Source: Syncephalis fuscata
Taxonomy: Eukaryota > Zoopagomycota > Zoopagomycetes > Zoopagales > Piptocephalidaceae
DNA: 64,000 nt
Reading direction: 5' to 3'
Assembly (NCBI GenBank): GCA_025786725.1
Contig: JAHLTZ010000032.1
Span: 186,001-250,000 of the forward strand
Part shown: positions 23,489-36,055 of the stretch, one piece after another
How positions within the stretch are numbered: position 1 is the stretch's first letter
How the letters are laid out: each line of letters opens with the position of its first letter
Made by a program: the position numbers and the translations under genes
The notes under the pieces: model-generated
Database searches by the model: none
Seen by the model: only the letters and a program-made list of their open reading frames with translations
Told to the model about the DNA's origin: nothing

Positions 23489-25830
23489 ATGGATGACTTG
23501 TCCGATGAGATTTTGGCATTGATGAATGGTGATATGGGAGGAGGGTCGACGAATGGTGGCGGTGGTGGCAATACAAATAGTGCAAGTAGTGGTGGCAATC
23601 GTAATAAACGAGCTGCCAGTAAAACAGATGGGTAAGCATAAGAGCATGTAGTCCACTAAAGCTGTAACCATAATAACATTGCCAATTTAATACTAATACT
23701 AATAATAATATGATATAATATGATATAATATAATATATGTTATGGCTAATGTTACTAGACGTAAATCTAGGAAAACTGCTTCTATATCCAACGATGAGGA
23801 AAGTGATAGCGATCTTGACCTTAGTCGTGTTGATGAATATGGGCCAGATCTAATGGGCGATGAGGAGGATCGTTACCGGTAGGTGCATATATACCTACCG
23901 GACCACTATAATTACGAATGATAACGAACAGATTGGCGCGTATGACAGAGTTTGAGCGAGAGCAAGTATTGCATGAACGTGCGGAACGACGACAGCAATT
24001 GATAGAGCGTGCAGAGGTCAAGCGTAAACTGAAGACAAGTGAGCGTAGACACGGTGGTAGTTCAAGTGATAAACGACGTAAGTCATCGATGGTTTAATTA
24101 TTGAATATAAAAAACTTACACGGTATTGATTAATAGGTTCAACACGTATTGTACCAGCAAGTGACGAGCAATCACGTGGTATATCAGAATTGAAGCGTAG
24201 ACGAGAAGAGAAGCAATCGCGTAGTTGGGTAATTATAGCTGTTATTTGCACAATTATAAACCATTGTTAATAATGAGTATATGATAGAGAGATCATGCAT
24301 ACGATGATGACGATAATGAACGTGGCGATGGTAATGACGATGATGATGACTATTATTATGGTGGTGGTAATTCGACGAATAAACGTCGTTCGCGTAGTCC
24401 AAGAGATCATCGTTCGCGTAGTCAAGAAAGACAGCAGCAACAGCAACAGCAACAATCTAAGGTAATTCATTAATGCTTATAAAGCACACTGTTCTAATAC
24501 ATAATGTGTATATATTATATGTACTATAGAGGACATCGACATTGGATGAGTTAAATACAGTTCGAATGACTCGAGACATGATAGAAAAATGGGCACATAC
24601 TCCATTTTTTGAACAAGCCGTAATTGGTTCGTTTATTCGGGCTAGTATTGGTCCTGGACCAGATGGTAATATGGTCTATCGTATTTGCCGTGTTGAAAGT
24701 AAGTAAATTGATTATTTAAAGCTATATATTATAGTCATATACTAAATAATTAATGAATAGAATTGGATTCACAATCACGATCGTATATGGTCGGTGCCAT
24801 TACCACGAATTTGGTACTGAATTGTTCGCATGGTAAAGCGAATAAAGTATTTAAAATGGATACTATTTCAAATGGTCCTTGTACTCAGGTAGGATTAGAA
24901 CAAATCAGCCGATTGATCAAATGAAAGATAAAAGGATAGTATATCTAATAGAAAGTGTATATATGTGTAGAGAGAATACGATCGATACATGGGCACACTA
25001 AAGCATGAGCAGCTAAAGCCGATTACATTGTCTGATGTTGAAAGGAAACAAAAAGATTTGGAATTTGCACGCAATTACGTGCTTAACGATGTAAGTTATA
25101 AACCTTACACTTACACACAATGCATTGATAACTAAATCATGTCTTTGTTGGTATTCAGCAAGAGGTTGAAGAAATGGTCAAGGTAAAACAGTCATTAATT
25201 ATGTTTAACCCAACATTGGAGAAGTCACAATTGATACGAGAGCGTGAAAGGGCCGTAATGAACGGCGAACAGGAAACATATCCTTTATTAGCATTGAGCA
25301 ATAGTTGTTGCTGCCATTTATATCGTTAACCTAAACTATACTGTAAAGCGGTATGATACCGAAATTGCCGAAATTGATCGTATTTTGGAGGCTCAGACAA
25401 ATGAGCGACAACGAGCGCTCCAGCAGCTGAATGAACGTAACCGCAAGCTGAATTTAATGGAAATTCGCAAGGCTGAAGAAGACATACGACGACAAAGACG
25501 TAAAGGTAAATGAGAGTACATATTAATTGGAAAATACTGTTTATATTGTTTAATCTAATATCGATTATTGTAGAAATTGAAGAGCATCATCAACAACTGG
25601 CTAAAGCAGCCGCTGCTGCAAATGCCAGTGCAAATGAAGCAGATGGTAATACTACTATGGCTGATATCTCAGCGACAAATAATGCACAGGATTCAAGTCT
25701 TACGGCGCAGCAGCAGCAACAATTGGTGTCGTCATCAGAACCGCTGGCAAATCTATCCTCATTTGAACAAATGATTGCTGGTGCATCTCAGACAACGTTG
25801 GACGTAGACTTGGATGAATTATTGGCCTAG
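23489..25830 (+). CDS. RTF1: RTF1, Plus3-domain subunit of the Paf1 transcription elongation complex
   Basis: About eleven exons: 23489-23631, 23759-23878, 23932-24077, 24137-24228, 24288-24471, 24530-24698, 24761-24888, 24971-25090, 25159-25277, 25342-25505 and 25574-25830. The N-terminus is acidic and begins MDDLSDEILALMN. The middle is charged and coiled (MTEFEREQVLHERAERRQQ). The Plus3 domain is clear: LNTVRMTRDMIEKWAHTPFF, SFIRASIGPGPDGNMVYRIC and KANKVFKMDTISNGPCT. A C-terminal coiled coil follows (RILEAQTNERQRALQQLN). RTF1 promotes H2B ubiquitylation and recruits Chd1 and Spt5. One intron, 25278-25341, is best explained as a U12-type AT-AC intron and is listed separately. Confidence 0.9.
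25278..25341 (+). other. Probable U12-type AT-AC intron in RTF1
   Basis: The intron begins ATATCCTTT, the minor-spliceosome 5' splice site, and ends CTATAC. A TCGTTAACC element, one mismatch from the U12 branch consensus TCCTTAACC, places the branch adenosine 12 nt before the 3' end. Removing it joins NGEQE to TVKRYDTEIAEID in frame. That keeps the Plus3-distal helix that other RTF1 proteins have here, with GD/GE followed by K-A/V-K. A GT-AG alternative (25255 to the AAAG before CGG) would delete these residues. Confidence 0.75.
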
Positions 25831-26184
25831 TCGTCGTATTATAACAATAAAAGAAAATAGATGTAGATGAAATGAGTACATGCTGTTTTATTTGGTCAAT
25901 AGTATATGTAGTTATTATTAGCAAATATTAATGTTAACATTTTGAATAATCTATATTAGCAAATGATTGTTCTGTATTAAACATGAATATATAATAGCAG
26001 CAAAAGTTGATTAAACATTATTATTAATAGAATAATCGAATGTTTGAAGATCAAGACTGCTTTTACTCTATAGCAAGTATTTAATTGCTGTAACAGTGTA
26101 TAATAAACAAACAAGCAATTTATTTGGATTACGTATTCATGCGCGCGACAATCCCATACTATACTTTACTATTAATGTACTGAT

Positions 26185-28986
26185 CTATTCGTATTCAACA
26201 GATCTGGCAGCACATCGTCGTGCACTGCGTGCGTATTGACGCCGCTCGTCTGCAGTACCAAAGTAAAGCGCTGCCGCCTAAATGGTGCAAGTTTGTTAAT
26301 TTGCTGCTATAGCCTATTTCATCAACATCAAATAATACCTTAGTATTAACATGTGTGGCCGGATTTGGCGATGGATCTTCGGCGAATAATGCGGCTATTT
26401 GTTGCAAATGCTCTTTTAAATCTTCTTCTCGCTTCACACTATTAGCAATATGGCATGTATCAGCTTATTGTATTTACTCGAATAAATAAATAGAACAGTA
26501 TCGCTTGGAATACCTTATTACTTACCGATAATAAGGAATGCCGTCCTCGGTAACGTGGCAATGATAGACGGGTGTGCGGAATACGGCTCGCGGCCATACT
26601 TCAGGGAAATCTTTGTGAAATACAAGTTTTAGCTGAAAGAAGCCGCCATCATAATTGCTAAATAGTGTAATATTGTTTGGATTAATTGATAATATATGTG
26701 CCAAGTGTTAGTGTTATCCAACTGCACAGCAGTGGCTATTTCTTACGTCATTGGTTTGCCAAAGATGGACACGTTCCAAATATATGGATTGTCATCTTCC
26801 AAAGACAGTTCCATACCTATGAAATGTAACATGTATGCGTTATTAATAAACTATATAAATATGTGATTCATCAGCCATATTCATGCTTACCTTCCAAACT
26901 ATTCGAGTTGATAATCTGCTGTAATTGGCCACGTAAATTATCACCTGTCCCGCACTCGTCTTTAATCCACTCCTTTGACTGTTCCTCCCATGTGCATTGC
27001 TCTTTTAGCAGTATTTGCTTAATATTTAACAAGCGTTCAACCAATTGGCTGTAGTTGAATATCCCACTCATTCCATTATGTTTACTCTCAAACGGCATCA
27101 TTTGAAATGGTGATCTGTCCTCAATCAGCCTAGATTCTGCCTCGCAAATAGCCTATGTTTAAATTAGAAATACAGGAATTAAAAGCAATTTAATGTGTAT
27201 CTACCAAATAAGCGTTGAAATGCCATAAAAATAGTCGTTTACTAATATCGGCAAAATCATCGGTGTAAATACCCGATCGATATGTGTATGGCATTATAGT
27301 GGTTACTTTAACATTGGATGGCATGTCGGACGGTATTCTTTTAAACACTTCACAGTTCATTGATGTGTGATGTTTTTTGCGAATACCTAATAGTGTCTCC
27401 AGTCGATCGCAGACTGATATGCGAATGGTTTCTAAATGTGTAAGAACATAGTTAAATCGTGCTTTATATTTGCGTTGATTTTATTAATTACCATGTGTAA
27501 TCTTACGGTTATAGCGCTCCTTGCATATATTTAGTTCTTTTTCTGAATTACCACGAAATTTTATATTGCTATGCCAATTTTGCATCAATTTAATTTTACA
27601 CTTGTGCTCCTGTGTAGTTTATTTGCTTCTGTAGCTTTGGTCTTGTCAGTAGTATTCATTTCATTTGGACTCTCATTTTCTGTTGTGTCCATGGAATTTG
27701 ATGCTGCGTCATTAGCAATGGAACTATGACTACTTGATGGCTGCACCGATACCGGCGATATACATATGGTAGCGTTTATCGATGCTGTATCTTTGGAATT
27801 GATTACCTCGTTGTCATTGTCAACCAGCATTGTTGTAGTTGACGGCAATTCAATCGATTCCACGTTCTTGAAATCGACCAAATCATTATCTGCTATCGTT
27901 GTTTCTATTGATTCAGATTTAGTTTCTACAACATCCTTGGAATCCATTGTGTCATCGCTCGTCACCATTGTCATAGATGCTGGTGCAACCTCTGCTGTAT
28001 ATTTAGAATTGATTGCATCGCCATTAGATGCCATTGACGTAGATGATGTTGACGGCTCAGCCTCCATCAAATCAAGACCCTGAGTATGTTTTTCAGTGGA
28101 TGTTTCCGATTTTGAGTTTCCACCAGTCGAACTGCCAAGTATACCAAATACATTATTAAGATCAAGTGGTCCATAAATCGTTGGTTTATCATTCTTGCCA
28201 TAGCCTGGCTCATTTTCAAACTAAAAATAAGTTCAAATAGGAAACAATACTAAATAATATTTATATTTTGCTATTAATTTACTTACTGGCGTTTCAGACA
28301 TGATGCTTTGGATTGATAATAAAACTGAGGAAACGCCGTGTGCCGAAGACCCTATTATCAATAGTAATAAATCAATATACTTTTCGATATCCATCGAGTT
28401 ATTTACATTGTTCACCTGCTGATCCGGTCCAAGTGCCTAACAGTGACCGCCAATTTGTTAGTTAAAAAATTAAACTAGTTATACATTATTTACCAAGAAT
28501 ACTAAGACACACTTTGCCATCGGCGTATAACTACACATATTAACAGAATGGTTAATATACCAAATATTTATCAGTAATGGCAAAGTGCTTACATTGGGAT
28601 TAAATCGTGTTTGACCTCCATCAGTTGTCTACATTTTATATTAAATACCAATAAGCCGTTTTATTTTAATTGCTACTTACAATAATTCTTACTACAGGCG
28701 GCACTGATGGATATTGGCGTGGAAATTCCATAAGAAATTCAAACATGCCTAACGCATAACTAAGTAAAGAATCGTGTCATAGTCAGTAAACTTTGACAAA
28801 GCCTTGCTTTACTGCCAGCATTGTAATTAGTATTTTCTCAACTTACGGCGTGTGGACTGGGCCAACAATAAGAGCTCGTACTTTCGTAATATTGTCATCT
28901 TGATACTTAATAAATATCTGCTCGTCTGGTGCACGAAGATACTCAAGCAATTCGCGCTGTAGACGAAGTAATGCTTGGTCAGACAT
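26185..28986 (-). CDS. Tandem-UBC ubiquitin-conjugating enzyme (active UBE2Z-like domain plus Cys-less second domain)
   Basis: Starts MSDQALLRLQRELLEYLR (28986). The first UBC domain spans exons 28986-28847, 28759-28681, 28628-28593, 28530-28494, 28436-28416 and 28351-28287. It contains EFPRQYPSVPPVVRI, FNPN, active-site Cys in YADGKVCLSILGTWTG and SSVLLSIQSIMS, and resembles UBE2Z/BIRC6-type E2s. A Ser/Thr-rich linker (28220 exon) follows. A second UBC fold begins near 26816: YIWNVSIFGKPMT, FFQLKLVFHKDFPEVWPRAV, then VTEDGIPYY exactly where the active Cys should be. The last exons (26438-26339, 26277-26185) give the usual E2 C-terminal helix (AALYFGTADERRQYARSARR). One base is missing near 27618; frame then continues KCKIKLMQNWHSN. 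Confidence 0.78.
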
Positions 28987-30750
28987 TGTCGCTACTACTG
29001 TTACTAAACTTATTGCGTGAAGTGGTATGTAAAATGTGGCAAAACGGCTGGTTTGAGACTACGTAATAAAGATATTGACAAAGAATAAGACAATAGAAAT
29101 TTAAAAAGGCAACGCTCCACTAGTGCGGGGATGATAGTGCCAGTCCACTGCATATGAATGGTGTGACTCATACGTTGTACTTGTGATGTGTGCTATATCT
29201 TTTAAATCCCATGCTTGTTGCTATATTATTCTTTAGTTATAAAAAATTAGTAAAATTTGTTACTTGAACATTGTTTAGATAAAATATAAACGTAATCTAC
29301 CTATAAAAATCTGGTTATTTTTATACTTTAGTTGTGTATCTGACGCAAATTAAATCAATGTCACCCGAATATACCGTTAATTACATATGTGCTATGTTAT
29401 AAAATTTAAAATATTGAGAGCGCACTTGATATCCATAAAAATATTACAAAGCTTCTAAGATAATTTGATTCTATTGTAGCGGTGGTGAAGTTGTATACAA
29501 AAATAAATGTACTTTTTGTATAAATACGCTGTTTACTAAATTGTAAAATTTAACGACACAAAACGCTATAGTTTGTGTTGTATATTTTATACTACAAGTG
29601 CAAGATTTAGCGCTAAATCAAGTAGTAACAATTGTTTTTAATAACACTTAACACAAAAATACTAATAGCTACAGTAGTTCAGCGTTTAACAGGAATAATT
29701 GACATTAATTTTTCAATTAAATATACAGAACCACAATTGTTATCAAGTTACTACTGATGTACAAACCAATCGCTTATATTTAAAGTATTCTACAATATTG
29801 TTTTGCCATTTATAGCGCATTTCATTATAGCTTGCAAAGCACAATAGTATAAAATAGCTATTATTTTTGATATGACAACGCTAAAACACTATATCGTACA
29901 ATCTTAACAGTAAAACCACTATGTGTAACTGAGGATCAATGGCATGCAGTTAATCACATGATGGATAAAAACATTATTGCTGGTCACGAATTAGTGCGAG
30001 TTAAGGCCATAGTTTTGCGATTATCGCACATAGTACATTTCACCAGATTAAGTTGATATTAACATGGGGTTTAAATGTAGTATATTGTTTATTTTCCAAA
30101 AATGTAATAAATACCATAAGAAAAACGTATTGCCAGAGATTGTAGCCAGTCAATCTTGGATATATTTTTATTTCTGTCAAGCCAACAAGCATTACTATTG
30201 CTAATTTTATGCATGTATGCCTTGAGAGTAAATTGTTAAAAGAGTACGTTTAATTCACTAAAATCCTGTGTCGTTGCTTAATACAAGGCTATAGGTGCAT
30301 ACACTGGCATGCACTACTTTATCACAACCATGCATAATACGACCAATGGTCAAATGCAAAAGAATATTCTATTTTATAAAAGCCACTTTAAGTTGTGATA
30401 CCTCGATGCATTGGAGAATCGCTTAAATCACTGTATTGAATAGATTTGAGTAAACAAAATGATTTTAAAAGCACACATAATGTATTTACAACACTAATAA
30501 ATGTCTTTACACTGATATGATATTATTAATTTTTGTAAACTATATGGCTAACGGATTTGGGGATTTGCAGGTACTTGTTGTAGTGTATAGCATGCTGAAT
30601 TACCGGTTTGATACATAAACAGTGTAAGAATGCCAGCACCCATCGTTTGGTTGGCGGCACAAACATAAACGGCTCTTTTATTCTCCTACTTTACAACATA
30701 TTTCCAATACTACAAATACTTTTACTACTAGATAAAACAGTATAGCATTA
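28987..30750. other. Gene-poor AT-rich island
   Basis: There is no supported gene. A 58-codon plus-strand frame ends at about 30058 (it contains EDQWHAVNHMMDKNIIAGHE). It is too short to assign and may be debris of a mobile element. No RNA gene is seen. Confidence 0.35.
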
Positions 30751-31742
30751 ATGCCAATTATTGACTACAGTAATCTAAATCATACAGAATGGATCGAAGA
30801 TGCCAGGAAGCTGTGGGGCATTCCATTGCATCCACTTGGCGAAATGAATATATTCGATTTCTACATGGGCATTTCCAACAGCTTAAATGAGCAGCGTAAT
30901 CGGTGGGCTGGTACCAAACTTGAAACAGTACTCGCTATGATGATGATGTTTATTGTTATCCGCAACTTTATTATATGCATCAAAATGACGAGAGATAATC
31001 CGCGCATTCTTGCTCCTTGGTGCTGTCTTATTCCTTCAGTTTTAGGTCTGGTAACTGGCGTGATGTTTATAATACTGGATCTCGGCATGCTGTTTAATTG
31101 TCGAAATCTTCTGTGGGCGATTGTATTCAATGTTCCTTTGATATACTTTTGCAACAGCTTGATATTACTCCAAAAAACATATTTGATCCTTTTTCGTCAC
31201 AAATGGGTGTTGTACACGGGTATTTCGCTCATGCTGCCACAGGTAACCTATGCATTCCTTTGTATATACTATTCTTTTGTTACCATAGAAGCAGAAGCCG
31301 GATGTGTGATGTATTACCCTTCATTCATAATCTGGTATTGGGTTATAATTACCATACCAATCAATATACTATTATCAAGTATTTTTTGCCATATTGCATT
31401 TAAGCAATATAATATATATGGCTCGGACGCATGGAAACGGTTGGCACGCGATGGAATTCAAGCAATGTGTCTAGCTGTACTATGTAACATTGTGTGCTGT
31501 ATCCTGGTAGCGCTACAAGTAGGCGGAAGCCGCTCGGATATGTTTTTCCCTATGGATTGGTAGGTACTAGCAAGTATCTACATCTAATTTACTTACATTA
31601 GTGTAGGATCACGGTTAACACGATACTGATCAATCATTGCCAAAGCATGCGAAAGACTATACGTGTTTCCAATCGTCCAAAAACTAGCCATATACCTGGA
31701 CAATCGCAATTTGAACATATTGGCACTATAGACCACAATTGA
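30751..31742 (+). CDS. GPCR-like seven-transmembrane protein, intact copy C
   Basis: Two exons, 30751-31559 and 31607-31742, encode about 314 residues from MPIIDYSNLNHTEW. Seven hydrophobic segments are apparent: MMMMFIVIRNFIICI, LAPWCCLIPSVLGLV, VPLIYFCNSLILLQKTYLIL, VLYTGISLMLPQVTYAFL, IIWYWVIITIPINILLSSIF, MCLAVLCNIVCCILVALQV and a last one around the intron (FFPMDWITVNTILINHC). The acceptor at 31605-31606 was chosen because the resulting tail (RVSNRPKTSHIPGQSQFE) is conserved in copy A. A Cys-rich LAPWCC and the WYW motif are family marks. It is convergent with a secreted kinase 720 bp away. Receptor function is inferred; no characterised family was recognised. Confidence 0.75.
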
Positions 31743-31800
31743 CACAAATAATACTTATTAGCTGTAACACTGCCTTACACCAATATACCATTTAGAATAG
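31383..31800 (+). repeat. Source half of a 417-bp recent duplication (partner 6980-7397)
   Basis: This segment has a copy 24403 bases upstream that differs at about one position. It includes the 3' coding part and 3' flank of the 7TM gene. The two copies share a further 25 bases after a 191-base stretch (31801-31991) that is present only here. Confidence 0.9.
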
Positions 31801-32464
31801 TATTTTGAACAATAAATATGCACTTTAACAGTAATTATTTAGCTGCATAATAATTGTATCCAAGCTATATAACATTAGTAATATCAGAATGATCACACAT
31901 ATTAGTGTAACAATCATAGCAATAAAACTGAGGTGTTTTAATTGTTTACTTTACCAATGGTTTTGCTGATAAAAAGATACATTTATAATAACAAATTAGT
32001 ATTCATGTTAGAAATTTCAGATTATCATAAGCGATGCCCAAATAGTAATAGTGTAGATAGTTTAACATTTGCAACTAGTATTGTTTAATCATTAATGTTA
32101 TCATATTCATATGCAAGTTATTTAGATTTTAATTATTTGGATATTATAATAACAAGCACTACTAGCAAAATTCGTTTTTTGTGTAATTCAATACTTTTAT
32201 GCTTAATAGCATATTATTAGTAAATAATGATATTTTAAATTAACAACAGTCAACAATTAGTATTTATTGTGTTGATTTATAGCTTCAACAATAAATTTAG
32301 CTATTTATACACCTTTACAGATATCGAATACAGTTATTTAAACATGGCCAAGTATAGCTTCGTTTAAACATATTTAATTCACTATAACTGATATGATTAG
32401 CTATTATTGCCAATTTAAATAAATGGTTTATAATATTGTAAAATGTTTATTATCGTTAAAACAT
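31801..32464. other. Intergenic between convergent 7TM and kinase genes
   Basis: AT-rich. It contains the 191-base block absent from the truncated copy, for which I see no terminal inverted repeats. It also contains the conserved 3' flank of the kinase gene (from about 32391). Confidence 0.4.
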
Positions 32465-33663
32465 TTATACAGTGCGTGGTCCCGAAAGACGTCTAGTAGG
32501 TATGCTAACTCGTCTAAGTGAAGCCAAGTAGCTTGATGGCGAGGGACGTTGTTCCGGATTGGGAACTAGCAATGCTTTTATAGTATCGATCACTGGCTTT
32601 AAAGCAGTGTTTACTGCGGCATTTGGCGTGATCTGGAATTGAGTCGAAGGAAATCCGGCATTCATTGTGTTGACAACGGATTGTTGAAACTGAGACGAAT
32701 TGTTTATGGGAAACAAGTACTTTTTAGTCACTAAAAAGTACATGATTGCACCAATGGACCATGTATCTTTCTTGGTAGGATCCGCTGGTATACCTCGGAA
32801 AACCTCGGGCGGATGATATGGATAAGTGCCAGACCTATCGCTTTCCGGTTTAATTTTACCATTAGCGTAGCTAATGGGAGAAGCAAGGTCAAAATCAATG
32901 ATCGTGGCTTTTGGCCGTGTTGGATTATTTGGATAAGGGAAACTGAGCATGACATTTTCTGGCTTCAAGTCATTGTGAATCAATCCGACTTTGTGCATGT
33001 AAGCAACACCTAGTAGCATCTGCTTTGCTACATCTTGTAGGAACGCAATTCTTTGTGGTAAAAGCGCAGGCTGTGCATATTGGAATAGGTTTGTGGCGCC
33101 GTCGTAGGAATATACGAAGCAAACAGCACCTGGAACTCCGAAAAACATATGTGGCTCGGAAACGTTTTCACGACCAACTGCTTCCATGCCTTTTAATTTA
33201 GTTTTTGCATCAATAAGCATCTGCAAACAGTTTGTTAGATGATATCTCAATATTTACTAGCATTCGTATTTACCTGAGCAGCTTTCATTTCTTTGGCGAT
33301 AACAAGACGGCGACCTGATATTTCACGGCCCTGGGTCATAAAGGCAACACATTTGATAAATGCATCTTTTTCTTTATATTTTCCAAGGGCAATATCCATG
33401 CCACTGCCGTCACCGCCTCCCAGTACGCGAGTGATCCTAAGATCAGCTTTACCGAAAGCACTGGGTCCGTTTAGTTTTTGACCCAAAAAGTTATCAGTTC
33501 GAATGCCATCTATAGAATAATTAGCCAAGTGCAGCCATTATGACATTTAAAACTTACTTGGATTGATTTGGGTCAGAAGTGGCGAAGCAATGGCAAATGA
33601 AGCAATGGAAAGAAGGGTGCATACCTTCAAGGCAGCAGTTAATAGACACCAGTGTCTACGCAT
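32465..33663 (-). CDS. Secreted protein-kinase-like protein 2
   Basis: Three exons (33663-33558, 33509-33274, 33220-32465) give about 365 residues and have the same structure as the paralogue at 5086-6316. Exon 1 encodes a signal peptide, MRRHWCLLTAALKVCTLLSI plus a short hydrophobic tail. The kinase domain shows GGGDGSG, beta-3 Lys in AFIKCVA, HNDLKPENVM, IIDFDLAS, HPPEVF, DTWSIG and EQRPS. Catalytic Lys, Asp, Asn and metal Asp are kept, with HND and DFD variants in both paralogues. The Gly loop is one residue shorter than in copy 1. Codon-level divergence between the copies is clear, so this duplication is older than the 417-bp one nearby. Extracellular or secretory-pathway role is inferred from the signal peptide. 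Confidence 0.82.
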
Positions 33664-34655
33664 ATTGATGGGGATTGGAGCGTGGTGGTAGTGAAACCGA
33701 GTGTTTATGAATGTAGTAAAGACTAGCAAAACTAGCTGCAGAAGCGAAGCCTTTAAATACATGAATCGAATCAAAGATTAAAAGATACATCTATCACGAA
33801 GTGTTCAAACTATGTTTTATGATGTCGTGTATTAAACGTATCCATATTGTTTTACAATTTACTTAAACGGCCTTCTATTTCACCATATACATTTTAAGCT
33901 CGAAATAAAACGTTTATAATGCCATAATTGTAGATGGTTGATACAAAAAACGTTTGCCACATGCTACATGAAACATCATTGCCCAATAGGCCCAGCATGG
34001 TGTTATAAAACCACCTGGATACTAGATAGCTCCAAGCTGTATGACGTCTATTGTAAACATTGTCACAACAATCCAATCAAATAGTTGCTTAATTTGTAAA
34101 AGAATTCCATTAATCCGAAACGTTTTTTGTAAACAATATTATTGTAGCAACCTTACAATCACTCCTAAATCAATAGTATAGATAATATACTAATACTTTT
34201 TTGCCAATAATCAATACAGCTATTTACTATCTATTTTTATTGACAATTTTTATTAAAGATATCACTAATCATATATCGATTCTAATAGATCAAATATTCT
34301 AGTTTATTGATCACAAATCAACGATGATTATTCTCATTATTAATATTTCTCACCGCCCAGTTTCATATTCAATAGAACAAATGTCAACTTAGTTGGATGA
34401 ATATTATTGAATTTAGTCGTTTGGCCATCAAATGGTTATAAATAGTTGGTAGATTGTATAGTAATGTCAAATGCCACAAAACATATTATGTAATTAATAC
34501 ATTTTATTTAACTAGTAAAATAAATAGTATAACTTATTGCTTATTACGCATTACTTACTAGTATCAACATTGCAAATAGCAATAAATAAACAAGCCAAAA
34601 CATTAAACATTTGCTATTATTTAAAATCCACTCATAGTATGTAATTTAATCATTA
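33664..34655. other. Gene-poor island segment
   Basis: No gene is supported. A stretch at about 34345-34400 (CACCGCCCAGTTTC...) is related to ones at 3398-3445 and 42832-42905. Confidence 0.35.
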
Positions 34656-35845
34656 TTATTTCGATGATGCATCACGCACAGTTTCCAAGAAAACACGAAG
34701 AGCTTCAGGATCATGATTAGGCAACATACCATGACCAAGATTTGCAATATGCGCACCACCTGCAGCAGTAAACTGTGCTATCATTTCACGGGTCCGACTG
34801 CGAATAAGGTCTGGTGGTCCAAATAGCACACTTGGATCCAGATTGCCTTGCAGCGTCACTAGTGGTGCAGCCTTGTCCGATGTACCCGATGCTATTTGAC
34901 GACGTACTTCCACTGGCGATAATGTCCAGTCGAGAGAAACGACATCGTAGCCAGATTGAGCCAATGCAGGTAGTGCATAGTGAACATTTTTAGCAAACAC
35001 CACCATTGGCACAGCACGTTCACCCAAGCGAGCACGTACTTGCTGTGCAACTTGACGCAAATACGGAAGGGAGAATTGCTCAAAGTCTTTGGGAGCCAAT
35101 TCACCAGCCCATGAATCAAATACTTGCAGAATCTGTATCATTACATTGATTAATAAATAAACATTTAATACTATCAAATTTCTTTTTAGCCAATTACCTG
35201 AGCACCAGCATTAACTTGGGCAACCAAGAAATCAACAAGCACTACAGTTAAACGTTCCAGCAGTTTTGCGGATGCCTCAGGATATTGATAAAGCCACGTC
35301 TTTGCTTTACTAAATGTTTTACTGCCTCCACCTTCTATCATATACGCCATAAGCGTCCAAGGAGCACCACAGAAACCAAATAGCGGTACACGTCCATCGA
35401 GCTGTTTTCGGGTAAGTGTGATGGCATCGAGCGCATAACCAAGCTCGGCGATGACATCAACGTTCTCCGTTAAACGGGCCAGGTCGTCCGGTGTTTGTAG
35501 GGGTTCGGGGAAATGAGGCCCCTTACCAGGCACCATTTCTACCGTCATGCCTAATGCTTGTGGAATAACCAGAATATCGCAAAAGATAATCGATGCATCA
35601 AGTAAACCTTCAAAGCGCTCTATGGGCTGTAGAGTAACGCGGGCAGCTAGCTCGGGTGTGCGACAAACACGAAAGAAATCGTGTTCGGCCCGCATTTCAC
35701 GAAACTCTGGAAGATAGCGACCCGCTTGACGCATCACCCACACAGGGGTACGTTCAGTTTGCTCTCCACGAGCAGCACGTAGTAAAAGATCATTACGCAG
35801 CGGAGGAAAGTCCGCGTCCGTTAGAATACGCTGTGAAGTGGCCAT
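34656..35845 (-). CDS. HEM12: Uroporphyrinogen decarboxylase
   Basis: Two exons (35845-35198 and 35132-34656) encode about 374 residues. Uroporphyrinogen decarboxylase removes four acetate carboxyls from uroporphyrinogen III to make coproporphyrinogen III in cytosolic haem synthesis. Signatures are [16 protein letters not shown] near residue 35, the [17 protein letters not shown] strand with the catalytic Asp, [40 protein letters not shown] and NLGHGMLP near the end. The intron interrupts [13 protein letters not shown]. Length is normal for the family. The start [19 protein letters not shown] matches the expected short N-terminus without a targeting peptide. Confidence 0.96.
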
Positions 35846-36055
35846 GTCTGTAAAACAAAATAAAGAAAGATAATTGCTCGAAAGGAAGACAATTTATGCG
35901 TTGTTAACTGATAAGTGTTAGTTCAATAATGAAATAAGCAGTTATTATAGTAGTAATCGTTTGATGTACACTAATTGATTTGAATTATTTTACGATAAAA
36001 TATTAATTACTATTTGTAATTAAACTAATTGTCAAGATTAACAATTAGTTTGTCT

